Origin: Phoenix dactylifera
Taxonomy: Eukaryota > Streptophyta > Magnoliopsida > Arecales > Arecaceae
Reading direction: 5' to 3'
DNA length: 64,000 nucleotides
Assembly (NCBI RefSeq): GCF_009389715.1
Contig: NC_052399.1
Location: 3,922,938-3,986,937, forward strand
Both the position numbers and the translations under genes were made by a program. The notes below the pieces were generated by a model. It searched no databases, had not been told where the DNA came from, and saw only the letters and a program-made list of their open reading frames with translations. Below, piece by piece: positions 31,521-42,653 of this stretch (positions within the stretch are counted from its first letter, which is position 1; each line of letters starts with the position of its first letter).

Positions 31521-31862
31521 ATGGGGCTCCCGAACCGACTCCACGACGCCTCCAGCGACTCCATCCCGATCCTTCTCGTCGTGGCGGCCGCCGGGTGGGT
31601 CTCCTACCTCCGCTCCCTCCTCCTCTGCCTCCTCCACTCCCTCGGCCTCCAACGCCTCCACCCCTCCTCCGCCGCGGCCGACGATCCCCTCTTCTCCGCT
31701 GCCGGGTCCGGCCTCGCCGGACTCGTCGTCGTGGCCTCCTCCGGACGCCCCTTCGCCTACGAGGCCTTGCCGTCGGCGGCCGCGGAGGGGGAACGAGATG
31801 AGCCGGGCTACGTGGTGTGCCTCTTCGAGCTCGCCGACGGCGACCGGCTTCGGCGGCTGGAT
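31521..31862 (+). pseudogene. RHA2 fragment: captured RHA2-type RING-H2 E3 ligase fragment
   Basis: MGLPNRLHDASSDSIPILLV followed by AAAGWVSYLRSLLLCLLHSL, then a GLAGLVVVAS segment and YVVCLFELADGDRLRRL, matches the layout of RHA2A/RHA2B-type RING-H2 ubiquitin ligases: N-terminal SSDSIP motif, membrane-like helix, GLAN-II-type segment, then the start of the RING. The match ends just as the RING begins (the first RING Cys appears as Tyr), so no zinc-binding domain remains. The frame then reads straight into a PPR-like segment at about 31863. It is a chimeric fragment within the CACTA element. Confidence 0.7.
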
Positions 31863-32211
31863 TTGGTGAGGGAGTTATTTGATCTAATGGCAGAAAGAGG
31901 TGTGGTTTCTTGGAGCTGCATGATTTCGGGCTATGCAGAGTAACAGGTTCATGAAGGCACTGCACCTCTTTAAAGTGATGCAACTGGAGAAGAGTGCAAA
32001 GCCCATTGGGTTGGTGGATGAAGGGTGCAGGTACTTTGTGAATATGTCAAAAGTTTATGGGGTTCAGCCTGAGATGAAGCATTATGGTTGCATGGTTGAT
32101 TTGTTGATTCGAGCAGGGTTGTTGGAAGAGGCAGAAGGGATCGTCAGAAGCATGACAATGAAGCCAGATGTGATGGTATTAAACAATGCTGCTATAGTTT
32201 TTGTTAGCTGA
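31863..32211 (+). pseudogene. captured PPR protein fragments fused after the RHA2 piece
   Basis: LVRELFDLMAERGVVSWSCM (PLS-type PPR motif) continues the RHA2 frame to a stop at about 31942. In another frame RFMKALHLFKVMQLEKS is followed by GLVDEGCRYFVNMSKVYGVQ, PEMKHYGCMVDLLIRAGLLE and EAEGIVRSMTMKPDVMVL, typical of the last PPR/E-region of PLS-class plant PPR proteins. Intervening PPR repeats are missing, so two separated parts of one PPR gene lie side by side. Confidence 0.7.
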
Positions 32212-35200
32212 TGGTGCTTTAATATTAAAGTTTTACTACATTTAAATGCCCTAGTGGTTGCAATTAGATTTATTGTTTGGTGATTGAGTGATTCTATGCC
32301 AAATTAATGTCATTCGCTTGAACCTTGGCTGATGGTTTCAGCACAGTCTTTTAATAAATCAAACATGCCACTGATATGCAACCTGGCCTATCTGCTTGGA
32401 ACTTGCTGGTTTGATCTGTTCATATGGATTACTAGAAGAACCAACCTTGCCAAACAATGTTCTGGTGGTTCCAATCAGACCTGATTTAATCAGCTGGTCT
32501 GCCAGCTCCTAAACTATTGATGCTCAGAGAATGTCGTTACACATTCAGTGAGTAGACAGACACAATTTATGTTATGTCAGTGGTTCCATGTTTAAATGAT
32601 AATTTTACAAGGTTTGCTGCTAATGCTTGTGCCGAACTTTTGATTGCTTATTACCACCAATCAGATATTCTTAGAGTTCTACACTTCTAAACATCGGTGT
32701 GGCAATGACTATTCTCATAGGCTGCATTTCACACTCTCATAGCTCCAACGATGGATATTTTTCTCTGTGTTCACCATTTTCATTTAGTAAAATGATTTCC
32801 TACTCAAAAGAAAGCAGCACAATTACAAGAACAAAATATCAAAAACATATCATTGTCATAGGCTATACTTTTTTTATTGATGGAAATCTTTTGCTTTCAC
32901 CTTTTGCACTTTGTGGTGAAGGGCATATTCTAAGATAAAATACCTGGTTTAGCTGGCACTGATGGCACTTTCAAAGTACTTTTCCATCATTTTGAAGGAT
33001 AAGCCGGCCATTATTGAGACTTCCATTGGATCTAGGTGTCACATTATATGTAGCCTCCCCCATGAGCCTCAAGGCATTTTCAAAGAACTTTGCCTCAAGG
33101 CATGAGGCAAGATGAGCTTCCAGCCTACCAAAAAAATGTCTTGACCATGTTATCGTTACAGAATTTAGGATTTATGGTATGGATACCATAAGGAAGCCAT
33201 GAATTTTGAAGGCTTAATTATATTCCAACGATTACCTTAAATAGGGATTAGTACTATGGATCTATTACCGATCACATTATTGCTCCCAAATTAAAATATG
33301 CTGATACATTTTGTTTATCCTTTTTCAGCAGAAGACATTAGAGAATTTCAAGAACATTATCCTATTATCTTCGCCACAGGTATCGTTTCTTTCTCCATTA
33401 ATAATAATGGCTTCTTCTTTCTCAGATAGTTTTAGTTTGCAGTGAGAGATATGGGATGATTATGCTGTTAACGTACTCTTGAAGGCATGCCATAATACAC
33501 AGAAATATTGATGCAGACCTGGAAATCTTGTTCTTCTTTCCTTCACCTTTCTAATTATATTTCCTTTCCCCACCGGGATTCTTCAGTTACTTTTTGTAAT
33601 CAAGGATAAACAAATTTGGATGAGACCTACATGATTTTTCTTTAATTCCTTATTTCCTTTTGAACTGTCTTATAATCTTTTAGTCCTCTGTTGCAAATAA
33701 TCTAAATTGAATTACATATTAACAAATGCATATGATCAGGCAATGGGGCATTAGCTTCTGTAAAAAATTGTATGTCTTTTACTTTCAAGGCTGATCACAC
33801 TCTCACATGTTCGTATTCTAATTAAAATTTCTGCTGTTATTTGATAGTTACTTCTTCTATAGAGATGGCTATGTCAACAAAAAACAATTGAATGCCTAGA
33901 TATTGTGATGTTCTAGAACAACTCAAATAGATAAACTTGGAAACTTCTGCTAGAGAAAATGTTTTGATCCATATGAATTTAATGCAGTTCTTAAGTATAT
34001 CTTTATTTTTACCCATACTTACTGAATTTAATGTTAGCTTGAAGAGTGGGATTTATGCCCAAGTTTCATTCCTCATCATCCACAAATATTCCCAAGATCT
34101 CATCAGCACAGCAAGAGGCTAAGATGGCTGCAAGTATGATTCAGATGGTTGTGAAATGGGTCCAACTTTGGTACCATTCTGTTTAGTTCATGTGTAAATC
34201 CCTTACTGCATTCTATCCAATATAAATGTCCGGTATTTACACTTGACCTGGTACAAATAATTGAGATGCTTGTTTTTGGTAATTTGGAAATTGTTCCATG
34301 CTTGGACTGGTTAATTCTTATGCAGCCTCTGACAGTACACTTACAGGAAAGCACAAGGCACCGTAAGCCTGACTTTCCCACCTCTGAGGCTATTGAGCAT
34401 CAGTATTTGGCTGCAGAATAAATTTTAAGGGGATAAGAAGAACTCATCCAGATATTGTTGAAATGATGCGACTTATTTAATAGGACAGAATTTTTTTGGC
34501 ATTGGGTTAGAGGGATAAATACAAGAAATAAAGTATATTTAATGCTGCATAGGATGATGATTTGGATTTCTATTACAAGGTTGAATTTATCCTCTCATTC
34601 TTTTTGTTGTGTTTAGAGAGTGGTTAAGAATAAAAAAAGTAACTGGAGGGATAACTTTCCCTTTTCTATGTTGTAAGAATAAATTCCCATATGAGGAATT
34701 TAATGCAGTTCTTAAGTATGGGTTTGTGATTCATCCACTGTTTTTAATATTTTATGATTTATACATTAGTTACACTTGCATTTTTAACATTTGGGGATTC
34801 TACAGTTATTAATACTTCTTCTAAATTCTCTTTTCTTTCAGAGAATTTGTTATGGCTTTGGCATGTGGTGCATGGGAGAGCATGTCATGCATTATTGTTG
34901 TTTGCATCAAGTTTTTGTCGAAAAAAACTTCATTGATCTGGCTCAGTCCCATGGACAGAAATTAGTGTTTAAAAAGAAAATCCTTTCAGACGAACGTATT
35001 GCATACTTAACATTGCTTGGGTTGAGTTAAGAAAGTTTGAATGTGTTGTTGTGTTTCAGGTTTAAGACTTGGAGGATGGATACTTGCCGATGAAACTGGG
35101 ACAGAGTTAGTATTGAAAGAGAGACCTGGATTTTGACTTCAATCCATTTACAGAAAATAGAATTTTCTTCAGCCATCTTGCTTTCTCTTAGTGCTGGTTA

Positions 35201-35460
35201 TTTTATCCTCCCTTCTTGATCTGGCCATAGCTGTGGACATGTTGTACTCCTAATGTTTATAGTCATCATCTGACCAAAGATATTTATATACTACAAACAA
35301 GAGAAGTTCATGGTTCTGTTGGTTCTTCTGGTGGTCCTGATGTGGTGCTGACGGTCCTACTATAGTTCTCAAAAAGTAATTGATCCTTAGGTCTACCTAA
35401 ACCATCTTTTTAGCTTTATAATTAGCATCTAATTTTGCAATTATCATCTGACACAGGACA
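32212..35460. other. CACTA interior, no confident gene
   Basis: Mostly AT-rich, intron-like sequence. A short exon-like piece (about 35060-35136) reads GLRLGGWILADETGTELVLK after a TTTCAG and ends in a stop. Another near 34115 reads KMAASMIQMVVKWVQLW. Neither is recognised. No transposase motif was seen. Confidence 0.35.
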
Positions 35461-35466
35461 TTTGTA

Positions 35467-36141
35467 CTAATGCACTATAAAGTAATGTATGAGAGAACTC
35501 TCATGTAGCAATGAGTTGTTGATGCTCTGCACATTGCTATTGATGCTTGCAGTGATTGCTGGATTTTTATTACCTGTATGATTCAACAACTGTTTCTGGA
35601 TCTCTTTATTACCGCTGCTTGCCTCGGCTTTGTTGTTGTTAAGCCTGCGGCCTCTGCGAGTGTGGAGGATGCCTTGCATGTTTGCGGTCTCATGTCCTAT
35701 TAACATGGTAGCCCCTTTGTTCTCACCTGCTAAGGTTATGATTCTTGTTGTGCCCTCGCTTTCCCAGCTGCTGCAACTTCCCAAGATTCAGCTTTTGGAC
35801 CAATTTGGGCTCCTGAGTTGTTGCTTCTTGTTGTGGCTCGGAGGTTTCTTGGGGTGGTGAGGGAGATCTTGACCTTGTTGGAGTTGGAGATGGCTCTGAA
35901 GATCTTCTAGAAGATGGTGATGGTTGCTGTAGCTATGTTTGTTCTGCTGGCTGCTTCTGAGATGATTTCTGTGACAGCGACGGTGAGGGCGATGGTGGTG
36001 GAGCTCGAATCCTCCTGATCGGTATTTCTGTTGGAGTGGCTGATGGGGATCGGGATGGTGATGGACGCCTTGATTGAGGTGGGGATGGGGGCTGAGGCTG
36101 GGTTGCGGTGGAGCATAAGCAGCTGGCCATAGCGTAGCCAC
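35467..36141 (-). pseudogene. captured fragment of an unidentified host gene
   Basis: The minus strand has a His/Pro/Ser-rich open stretch (35788-36141) followed downstream by ITLAGENKGATMLIGHE and ILHTRRGRRLNNNKAE. The latter looks like an evolutionarily constrained motif of a plant protein that I cannot name with confidence. The two parts are separated by a stop or an intron. It sits inside the CACTA element next to the right subterminal repeats. Confidence 0.35.
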
Positions 36142-36247
36142 TGGTGGACGTAGAGGTGGTGTGGGATTCTTCAGGGACTCGTGGTAGTTTGATTTCTAGG
36201 CAAGAATTAATATTAAAAGCCTTTTATTTTTTAAAAAAAATTAATAT

Positions 36248-36595
36248 TCTAACGACGCTTAAAGCGTCGTTAAAATTTCGACCAGAAATCAATTAGCGAC
36301 GCTTTAAAGCGTCGCTAAAATGTCGACCAATTAGCGACGCTTTAAAGCGTCGCTAAAATGTCGACCAGAAATCAATTAGCGACGCTTTAAAGCGTCGTTA
36401 GCTACCGACGCTTTAAAGCGTCGTTACATTACAGCTAGCGACGCCTTAAAGCGTCGCTAAGTTTGCAATTGCCGACGCTAAAAAGCGTCGGGAAAGCCTC
36501 GACGCTTTTCAATGCGTCGGAAAAAAATTTCTCCACTGTAGCATAGCCGACGCTTTTAACAGCGTCGTTAAAGGCCAAAAAAAAGCGTCGCTAAT
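36248..36595. repeat. subterminal palindrome array of the large CACTA element
   Basis: About nine imperfect palindromes of 20-24 bp have the core CGACGCTTTAAAGCGTCG, separated by 5-25 bp. CACTA transposase binds subterminal repeats of this sort in the family. GC-skewed CGACGC arms with a TTTAAA centre are typical within the element and absent from flanking DNA. Confidence 0.85.
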
Positions 36596-36676
36596 GACCA
36601 TTATTCTTGTAGTGTGTGTACACCAAGAGGAACAATTAGGCTTCATTTTCAGATCTTAACTTTGGCATTTTTACAG

Positions 36677-36980
36677 GTTCGCACAGCAAACTGATGCTGG
36701 GCAGCTGACAAGAACCCTCCTCTTGGCACCTCGAGCGACTGCCAATGTAAAACCTAATCTACAAATCATTGCTGATGATGTCAAATGTTCACATGGAGCT
36801 GCTATCAGTGACCTTGAAGAAGACCAACTCTTCTATTTCCGGGCAAGGGGTGTGGATCTACAAACAGCAAGAGATGCTCTGGTCTTCTCCTTTGGAGCCG
36901 AGGTGGTGGCTCGCATTCCATCTGCACCCATTCGGAAAAGTGTAACCAGTCAACTTAAAGAATTCCTAGCAAATCAATGA
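36677..36980 (+). pseudogene. SUFD fragment: orphan last exon of plastid SUFD (ABCI7)
   Basis: After a TTTTTACAG acceptor the frame reads FAQQTDAGQLTRTLLL, then ATANVKPNLQIIADDVKCSH and GAAISDLEEDQLFYFRARGV, ending ...LKEFLANQ and TGA. This is the C-terminus of SufD, a scaffold subunit of the SufBCD iron-sulfur assembly complex in plastids, including the KCSHGA segment. The upstream exons (about three quarters of the protein) are absent, and a CACTA end lies 62 bp away. The exon is uninterrupted, so the capture or duplication is fairly recent or there is an undetected link to an upstream copy. Without upstream exons it cannot make SufD. Confidence 0.8.
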
Positions 36981-37337
36981 ATAAAATATCGAACCAGCGA
37001 TTGCTGATGATGTCAAATGCGATGAAGCATTGTGGATCAATTGTTTTGATTAATAGAAAAAGATGTGCTTGGTCCAAATATGGGTCTGTTTGTATTACAT
37101 CTGCCACTTGATATCAAGATTTTTCTCTACTCCAAAACATTAGTTTCTTCTTTGGGACATAGGTTTTGGTAATGACAAGGTTAAACTCATACCTAACCTT
37201 TGTACATCCTTCATCGGATAGTAATCCTATTGCATGCCACTCTAATCTCTGCTTAGTTTCGGTTTGACATGGCAGGAGGCTATTGAAGCAATTCAGGCAG
37301 TTGATCCGTTCATAAGGGTTGATGGGAATTTTGTTGT
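36981..37337. other. 3' side of the SUFD exon, plus a short exon-like piece
   Basis: The 3' flank of the SUFD exon comes first. At about 37274-37335 a GGCAG-bounded stretch reads EAIEAIQAVDPFIRVDGNFV and looks coding, but it is too short to identify. It abuts spacer block S2 at 37338. Confidence 0.35.
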
Positions 37338-37915
37338 TTTTTAATATAGAACTGTAGCAATTTTTCCCATCCAATCCCGTGATATATTTGTGATAGATGA
37401 CCCTTACTCGAGAGATCCAACTTGATCCTCTGCTATTTTTCAGACTGAGCGGTTCATATAACTCATAAAGGGTGTAATGCTTGTCACGGACTCCCGCCTA
37501 AATGCTTGAGCTATTGGGAGAACAAAACTTGGCTTATAAATCTATGCAGCATATTTTTTTATTAGTAAACATTGGATTGTGATAGGGGGCTTCGCGGAAG
37601 ATTTATTTGAAAAGTCATACTAAAGCAGAGTTCAGGAAACTAAAGACAAAACCCGAAGCGAAGATCTAAGCCTGCCATCAATCACGGCCCACATCTCTAG
37701 ATGCAAGGCCATCAACAGACACTCGTGCATCTCAAAATGCCTATGTGAATCTCAAAGGGTGGGTGGACATGCATGTGTAAAGTAGTCACCAGTATATCTC
37801 GTGACAAATAATACTATAGGGAAATTCTTCTTTTTTTTGAGGTGGAATACTATATAGAAATTCTAAAACTTGGCGAATGCCAGTTTTCATAGGATAATGA
37901 ACTCTAGTCTCCATT
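37338..37915. repeat. cluster spacer block S2, copy 4 (uninterrupted)
   Basis: Collinear with 17925-18122 plus 20260-20604, without the solo LTR: GGCTTATAAATCTATGCAGC at about 37539-37558 is the empty site. Unlike the other copies it is not followed by a SOUL fragment but by spacer block S3. Confidence 0.8.
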
Positions 37916-38692
37916 TGAGTTGTGAAATATTACCATGACATGATCAAAATCAGTCATGGATCAACTTGTGAAATATTACCACAACGTGAGCATAAGTGGA
38001 ATAGACCAATCAATACTATAATATAATTTAACCATCACCTGACATTTCTTTTTTCACATTTTTCATCTTTAAATTTTGCTAGAACTAATCAGATCTTCCA
38101 TCTTTCCAAATAGACCATTCTCCGCTATATAAATGATTCAGATATGGACGTCTTAGCCCTTAGGGTGAGTTACAGATCCGGAGAAGCAACAAAAAGTTTC
38201 TCAAATGGTTGTGTACGTCATCCATCCAACTACCAATAAAATCGAAGCATGGGAACGGGCAATCTCGGATTACATCGACCTTGACGTATAACAAAACTTG
38301 TTCTTTTAGTTTTTATTGAACCAAAAATAGAAGATAACATCTACCAGACTACTTACAGAGTTGCAGCAAGTATAAACCACTAGAACTTCTTGAAACGACA
38401 TTGAAAGGACTCATATAGAATAGTGTATTTAGAATTTATATTTATTCTCTCAAAAAAAAGATAATTTATGTTTACGTTTTCCCTCTGCAGTCCGATCATG
38501 CACCTTTGGATTGGAATGGCTGTCCATAGGCTTACAGTCATGCATCAAGTCCACTTACAAGTCATCGGATTGGATTGGATTGGTTCTGACCTTTCCAATC
38601 ATGCACCGCGTTATTGTTCGAAATTTCGCTTTCAGCTGTCTCTCAAGAGGCCTTCTCTAGATTTTATCGGCATCTTCGTCAATGCGGCTTTA
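37916..38692. repeat. cluster spacer block S3, copy 1, first piece
   Basis: Collinear with about 49118-49895 (CACAACGTGAGCATAAGTGG, ACTTGTTCTTTTAGTTTTTA, TCATGCACCTTTGGATTGGA). It is interrupted at 38693 by a PIF/Harbinger-like element. A 20-bp phrase, TTGTGAAATATTACCA, is duplicated at about 37920 and 37966. Confidence 0.8.
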
Positions 38693-40225
38693 GGCCATGT
38701 TTGGGGTGCTTTCTGGCCCTCCAAAAGTATTTTTAGATGAAAAACTGTGTTTGGTAAATTTTTCAAAAAGCTGTTTCAACTTTTGCGGAAAACTGAAAAT
38801 AGCTTTTGGAAGAAAGCTCCAATTTGAAGCTTTTGGAAGGAAGCTGTTTCAGCTTTTTCGAAAATCTGTATTTTTGACAAAAATGTCCATATTAAAATAA
38901 CATAATTACATAGTTTGTCCCTTTATAAACCTAAAAATCTGCTGGAGCCAAGAACCCTAGCCATCAGACTCCCTTCCATAAGAAAATATATTTTTCTTTT
39001 CAATTTTTGTATGCATCTCTTGAACCACATTTTAGAAAAAAAAATTTTAATCCTTTTCCATACCTTCCAAAATCAATATGTTGTTTTTTTTTTATCATCA
39101 ACCTCGCGGCCCACGTTGAGGTCCTCCTCGAGCGTGGACCACGAAGAAGAGCCCCTGGACCGCGGAAAATTATTTTATGAGAAATTATGAAAAATTATTT
39201 TATACTAGTAATTATAATATTTTATACCTTTATTTTTATGTTATACTATAAATATAATATCATATTATATTATATCATAATACATTAATATGTTATGTTA
39301 AATAATTTAATATTATGTTATATTATGGAAAATTAATTTATACTAATAATTATAATATTTTATACATTTATTTTTGTATTATACTATAAATATAATATCA
39401 TAATATATTATATCATAATACATTAATATGTTATGTTAAATAATTTAATATCATGTTATATTATGGAAAATTAATTTATACTAATAATTATAATATTTTA
39501 TAACTTTATTATTGTATTATACTATAAATATTATATTATATTACATTACATTATAATACATTAATATGTCATTTTAAATAATTTAATATTATGTTATATT
39601 ATGAAAAATTAATTTATAATAATAATAATAATATTTTATACCTTTATTATTGTATTATACTATAAATATTGTATTATATTACATTGCATTATAATACATT
39701 AATATGTTATTTTAAATAATTTAATATTATGTTATATTATGAGAAATTAATTTATGCTAATAATTATAATAGTTTATACTTTTATTATTGTATTATACTA
39801 TAAATATAATATATATTACATTATATCATAATACATTAATATGTTATGTTAAATAATTTAATATTATGTTATATTACCAAATATTAATTTACTCTAATAA
39901 TTATATCACTATAATCCTATATCAACATAATATTATTTCATATTACAATAATATTATATTATATCGTATATTTATGTATTAATTTATGTTATGTTTTATT
40001 ATGTTCTGTTGTATAATACTATGCAATGTCCTTTATGGTAATTTTGTCATACAAAAGTATTTTCTCAGTTTGTTTACCAAACACAAAACAAAGTATCACA
40101 GCACTTTACGAATGTAGTTACCAAACAGCAAACAGCTTTTTATAACAGCTCTACTTCAGACAGCTCTACTTCCAACAGCTCTACTTCTAACAGCTCTATT
40201 GCCAACAGCTCCCCCAAACAGGGCC
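38693..40225. mobile_element. 1.53-kb PIF/Harbinger-like element with internal minisatellite
   Basis: The ends are GGCCATGTTTGGGGTGC (left) and, reading inward from the right, GGCCCTGTTTGGGGGAGC, i.e. imperfect terminal inverted repeats of the Tourist/PIF type. The 3-bp target-site duplication TTA is at 38690-38692 and 40226-40228. The second spacer copy reads GCGGCTTTAATGATGTCC at about 49887-49904 without the insert. Subterminal AACAGCTCTACTTC repeats (four) lie at 40140-40210, and AGCTTTTGGAAG-like repeats near 38800-38860. No transposase is present, so it is non-autonomous. Confidence 0.8.
39180..39900. repeat. AT-rich minisatellite, 138-bp unit, about five copies
   Basis: Units start near 39188, 39326, 39464, 39602, 39741 and (partial) 39879 at GAAAATTAATTTATACTAA-type sequence and contain ACATTAATATGTTATGTTAA. 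Spacing is 138-139 bp throughout. The array lies wholly inside the PIF/Harbinger-like element and is almost pure A+T. Confidence 0.9.
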
Positions 40226-40228
40226 TTA

Positions 40229-40430
40229 ATGATGTCCGTGTGACGCAGATCTTCCATTGACCAGATAATTTTATCTTATGTCGCCAGTTAGCTTTTTTTA
40301 TTATTTTATTTCTTACATGGTAGCTCTTTCCTAGCATAAACACAGCCAGCTACATCACAAGCAAAAGGACTACACAAAGCAAAAAAAAATGAGGACTGCT
40401 GAGTTCAGAAAAACTCTTCCGAATGGCGAG
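40229..40430. repeat. cluster spacer block S3, copy 1, second piece
   Basis: Matches about 49900-50106 (GATGTCCGTGTGACGCAGAT, AGACTACACAAAGC-like sequence). It is interrupted at 40431 by an 880-bp solo LTR. Confidence 0.75.
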
Positions 40431-41310
40431 TAATAGAGGAAAAAATGGATCATTCAGCCTACAACTAAAAGGCCGCTCAGTTTCGGCCCAGTAAACACCA
40501 ATGATGAATGACTGAATCTTCACTTCGGCCCAGAGCCAGCTCGTCCTCGGAACTACGCCTAAAGCTCCACCAACTCCGGACATTCGCCGACCCCCCCGAT
40601 CAAGTTCGGGGTGCCTCCAGACAAACTTAGATCCATCCCGACCAAGTTCGAGACGCCAACCGCAGCGATACACAACATATGCTCTGACCCTCGAGCTCGG
40701 AGCGCTCCCTCGAGTACACCTCGGAACCCGAAAAACTGAGCCACTCCCAGTCTCCACCAAGCCGACCTCACCAAACGCATGATGTGATTACTTAACGAGC
40801 TCGGCCTCGCCAACAACCACATCCACGTGTGGGCCTACGCCCCCCTATGTGGCCGTACTCCATCACACTGTAGTATCATGTCTTTATAACCGGCCAACAG
40901 CAGTCAGACGGTACCTTGACTACTCCGGCCATACTCTGCTGTAATTGTCAACGCCCTACCGTTCTTAAGAACGGGTTGTAGCGCATATCACCTGCTTACC
41001 TGAGCTGCACGCCATCCGGCTCAGAGCCATACCACCTCATGATAGGGACTGATAGTACCTCCGTCGCCTGGGCCACTCCACCGAGGCTATAAATAGCTCG
41101 GTCAAGTAATTCCTAAGGGACCTTTAGCTGGACTAAATTTACTCACTCTAACTTAATCGTCGGAGGGCCCTCACTGGGAACACCGGTGAGGCTTTGTGCA
41201 GGTTCGCGGCCGTCGCGCAGGAGGCGGCTCTTGTCTTCCCCTTTCGAGCATCGGCGACTCCCTCGGCTCCACCGGCGTGGTCATCCTCAGGCCAGATTTG
41301 AACCACAACA
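40431..41310 (+). mobile_element. 880-bp solo LTR, plus orientation
   Basis: The insert has a TATAAATA box at 41088-41095 followed by a leader-like region and ends ...TTGAACCACAACA. The 5-bp flanks GCGAG (40426-40430) and GTGAG (41311-41315) are a target-site duplication with one difference. The second spacer copy reads AATGGTGAGCAGCAAATGAG at about 50109 without the insert. There is no coding domain. It is probably Ty3/gypsy judging by length and composition, but the superfamily is uncertain. Solo LTR fossil, younger than the spacer duplication. Confidence 0.7.
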
Positions 41311-41690
41311 GTGAGCAGCAAATGAGGCGACCCAATTAGCAGCTTGGTTCACCTCTCAAAGGATATGCCTAACCTAGATAGCCCGGCACATTCGTAACTT
41401 TCGTCGCATATCGTCTAGAAGCGGATGCTCCATCTTCTCCCACCCCTCCTTCCGAAGATATGCGATTAACGAGACTGAGTCCCCCTCTAGAATGATGCAA
41501 CCAGTTTGCAGAACATGTCTCGCATAGAAAAAGCCTCCCATGTTGCCCTGAGCTTCGTCCCAAAAGCCAATACTTCGAAGGAACGACACCCTCCACCGCG
41601 ATCAGCCTAGCACCATGGTCTCTAATAACAAAAGTCGCTCCCACGCGATTTAAAACATAATTGGTATCTTACTGTCTAATGAATAGTTTT
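41311..41690 (-). mobile_element. LINE RNase H-domain remnant, copy 1
   Basis: The minus strand reads GATFVIRDHGARLIAVEG, and in a second frame FLRSIGFWDEAQGNM, ARHVLQTGCIILEGDSVSLI and RKEGWEKMEHPLLDDMRRKL. This is the RNase H region of a plant LINE, with frame changes. It is a paralogue of 50030-50470 and was present before the spacer duplicated. It represents only the 3' end of an element. Confidence 0.7.
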
Positions 41691-42430
41691 TTTAAAATCC
41701 CACGATTTAAAATATAGATATTATTTTTAAAAAATAAATATAAATAAATAAATAAATAAACATAATTGGTATACGATGGGATTGGTGATGTTAGACGTGC
41801 TTGGCTTGCCAGCCCTGAGCTCAGCTCCTCACCCGTTTTTGTATTTTCCAAAGAACCGAACGGTGGTCAGCAACGGGCGATTTGTAGGTTTTTCCATCAC
41901 GAACAATGTCGCAACCAAAAAAGAGCAACGCCCAAGCACGTATTTCCTGTCCCCCTCTCTCTGCTGGTGCTGTGACATCGCGGAGCAACGTAAGAACCGC
42001 GCTAGGCCATACAAGTGGTCCTGCATTACAAAATGAATTAGATATTCATATTTCTATATTTAAATTGCTGTCTATTTTTGTTATGCGAATATTCAGATCT
42101 AGATTCAAATCCTAAAAAAATTAGATATATCTACATTCCTATTTTTATTCGAACAATTTTTGAATTGACAATTTAAATTTGCATCCGAATTTGATCCGAC
42201 AAAAAAAATAGTATCTAAATTCAATCCAAATAGGATACGAAAAAGGAACCAATCAAATATAGTTGGACTTGTTTTCGGCCGGTAGGCTGTAGCCTTATAA
42301 ATTTTATTTTTTTTAAAAAAATTATTGCGAGTCATCCAAGATGTAGGATTCGTCTCTCTCGCCACGGTTTTCTGCGATCGCTACTGCCATATTCGTTTTT
42401 TTTTTTTTTTTTGGTTGGGGGGGGGGGGAG
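41691..42430. repeat. cluster spacer block S3, copy 1, last piece, leading to the UGT pseudogene
   Basis: Collinear with about 50500-51360 (TACGATGGGATTGGTGATGTTAG split, CCGAACGGTGGTCAGCAACG, GTCCCCCTCTCTCTGCTGG). No gene; short frames are not conserved between the two copies. It ends at the T-run and G-run near 42398-42428. Confidence 0.75.
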
Positions 42431-42653
42431 CCGAGATCACCGCCACCAGATTCAGCTGGCCCATAATTCAGGGGATTTCCCGGTCAATTGCTTTCGAACC
42501 AACCGCAAGGAGTCCAAGGTTCCAGAAAAATGCTGGCTCCTCTTCCTCTGCTTTCTAATCTGTGGCTTATCCGTCAGAGTCGCTTCCTTGATAGCTTCCA
42601 CAGCTACACCTCTGCGCTTTCTTTGGAGACTCGCATCCGTTCCTCCATTTAGG

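Larger units (their letters stand above)
30964..36614. mobile_element. 5.65-kb CACTA element with captured gene fragments
   Basis: The ends are CACTACAACAAAAGAGA (left) and, reading inward from the right, CACTACAAGAATAATGG. The 3-bp target-site duplication TGT is at 30961-30963 and 36615-36617. Subterminal regions hold many short palindromes: GCCGACGCT/AGCGTCGGC at about 30995-31130, and about nine AGCGACGCTTTAAAGCGTCGCT-type units at 36248-36595. The UGT-F flank at about 53352-53363 (GATTGATGCGTACATCAG) and the pseudogene flank at 44405 serve as approximate empty sites. No transposase domain was seen, so it looks non-autonomous. Inside are RHA2-like, PPR-like and other host gene pieces. Confidence 0.85.

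Noticed and set aside
36248-36595. Regular palindromic repeats resembling a CRISPR array
   Set aside because: Spacing is irregular, the DNA is plant nuclear, there are no cas genes, and the repeats lie at the end of a CACTA element where such subterminal repeats are expected.
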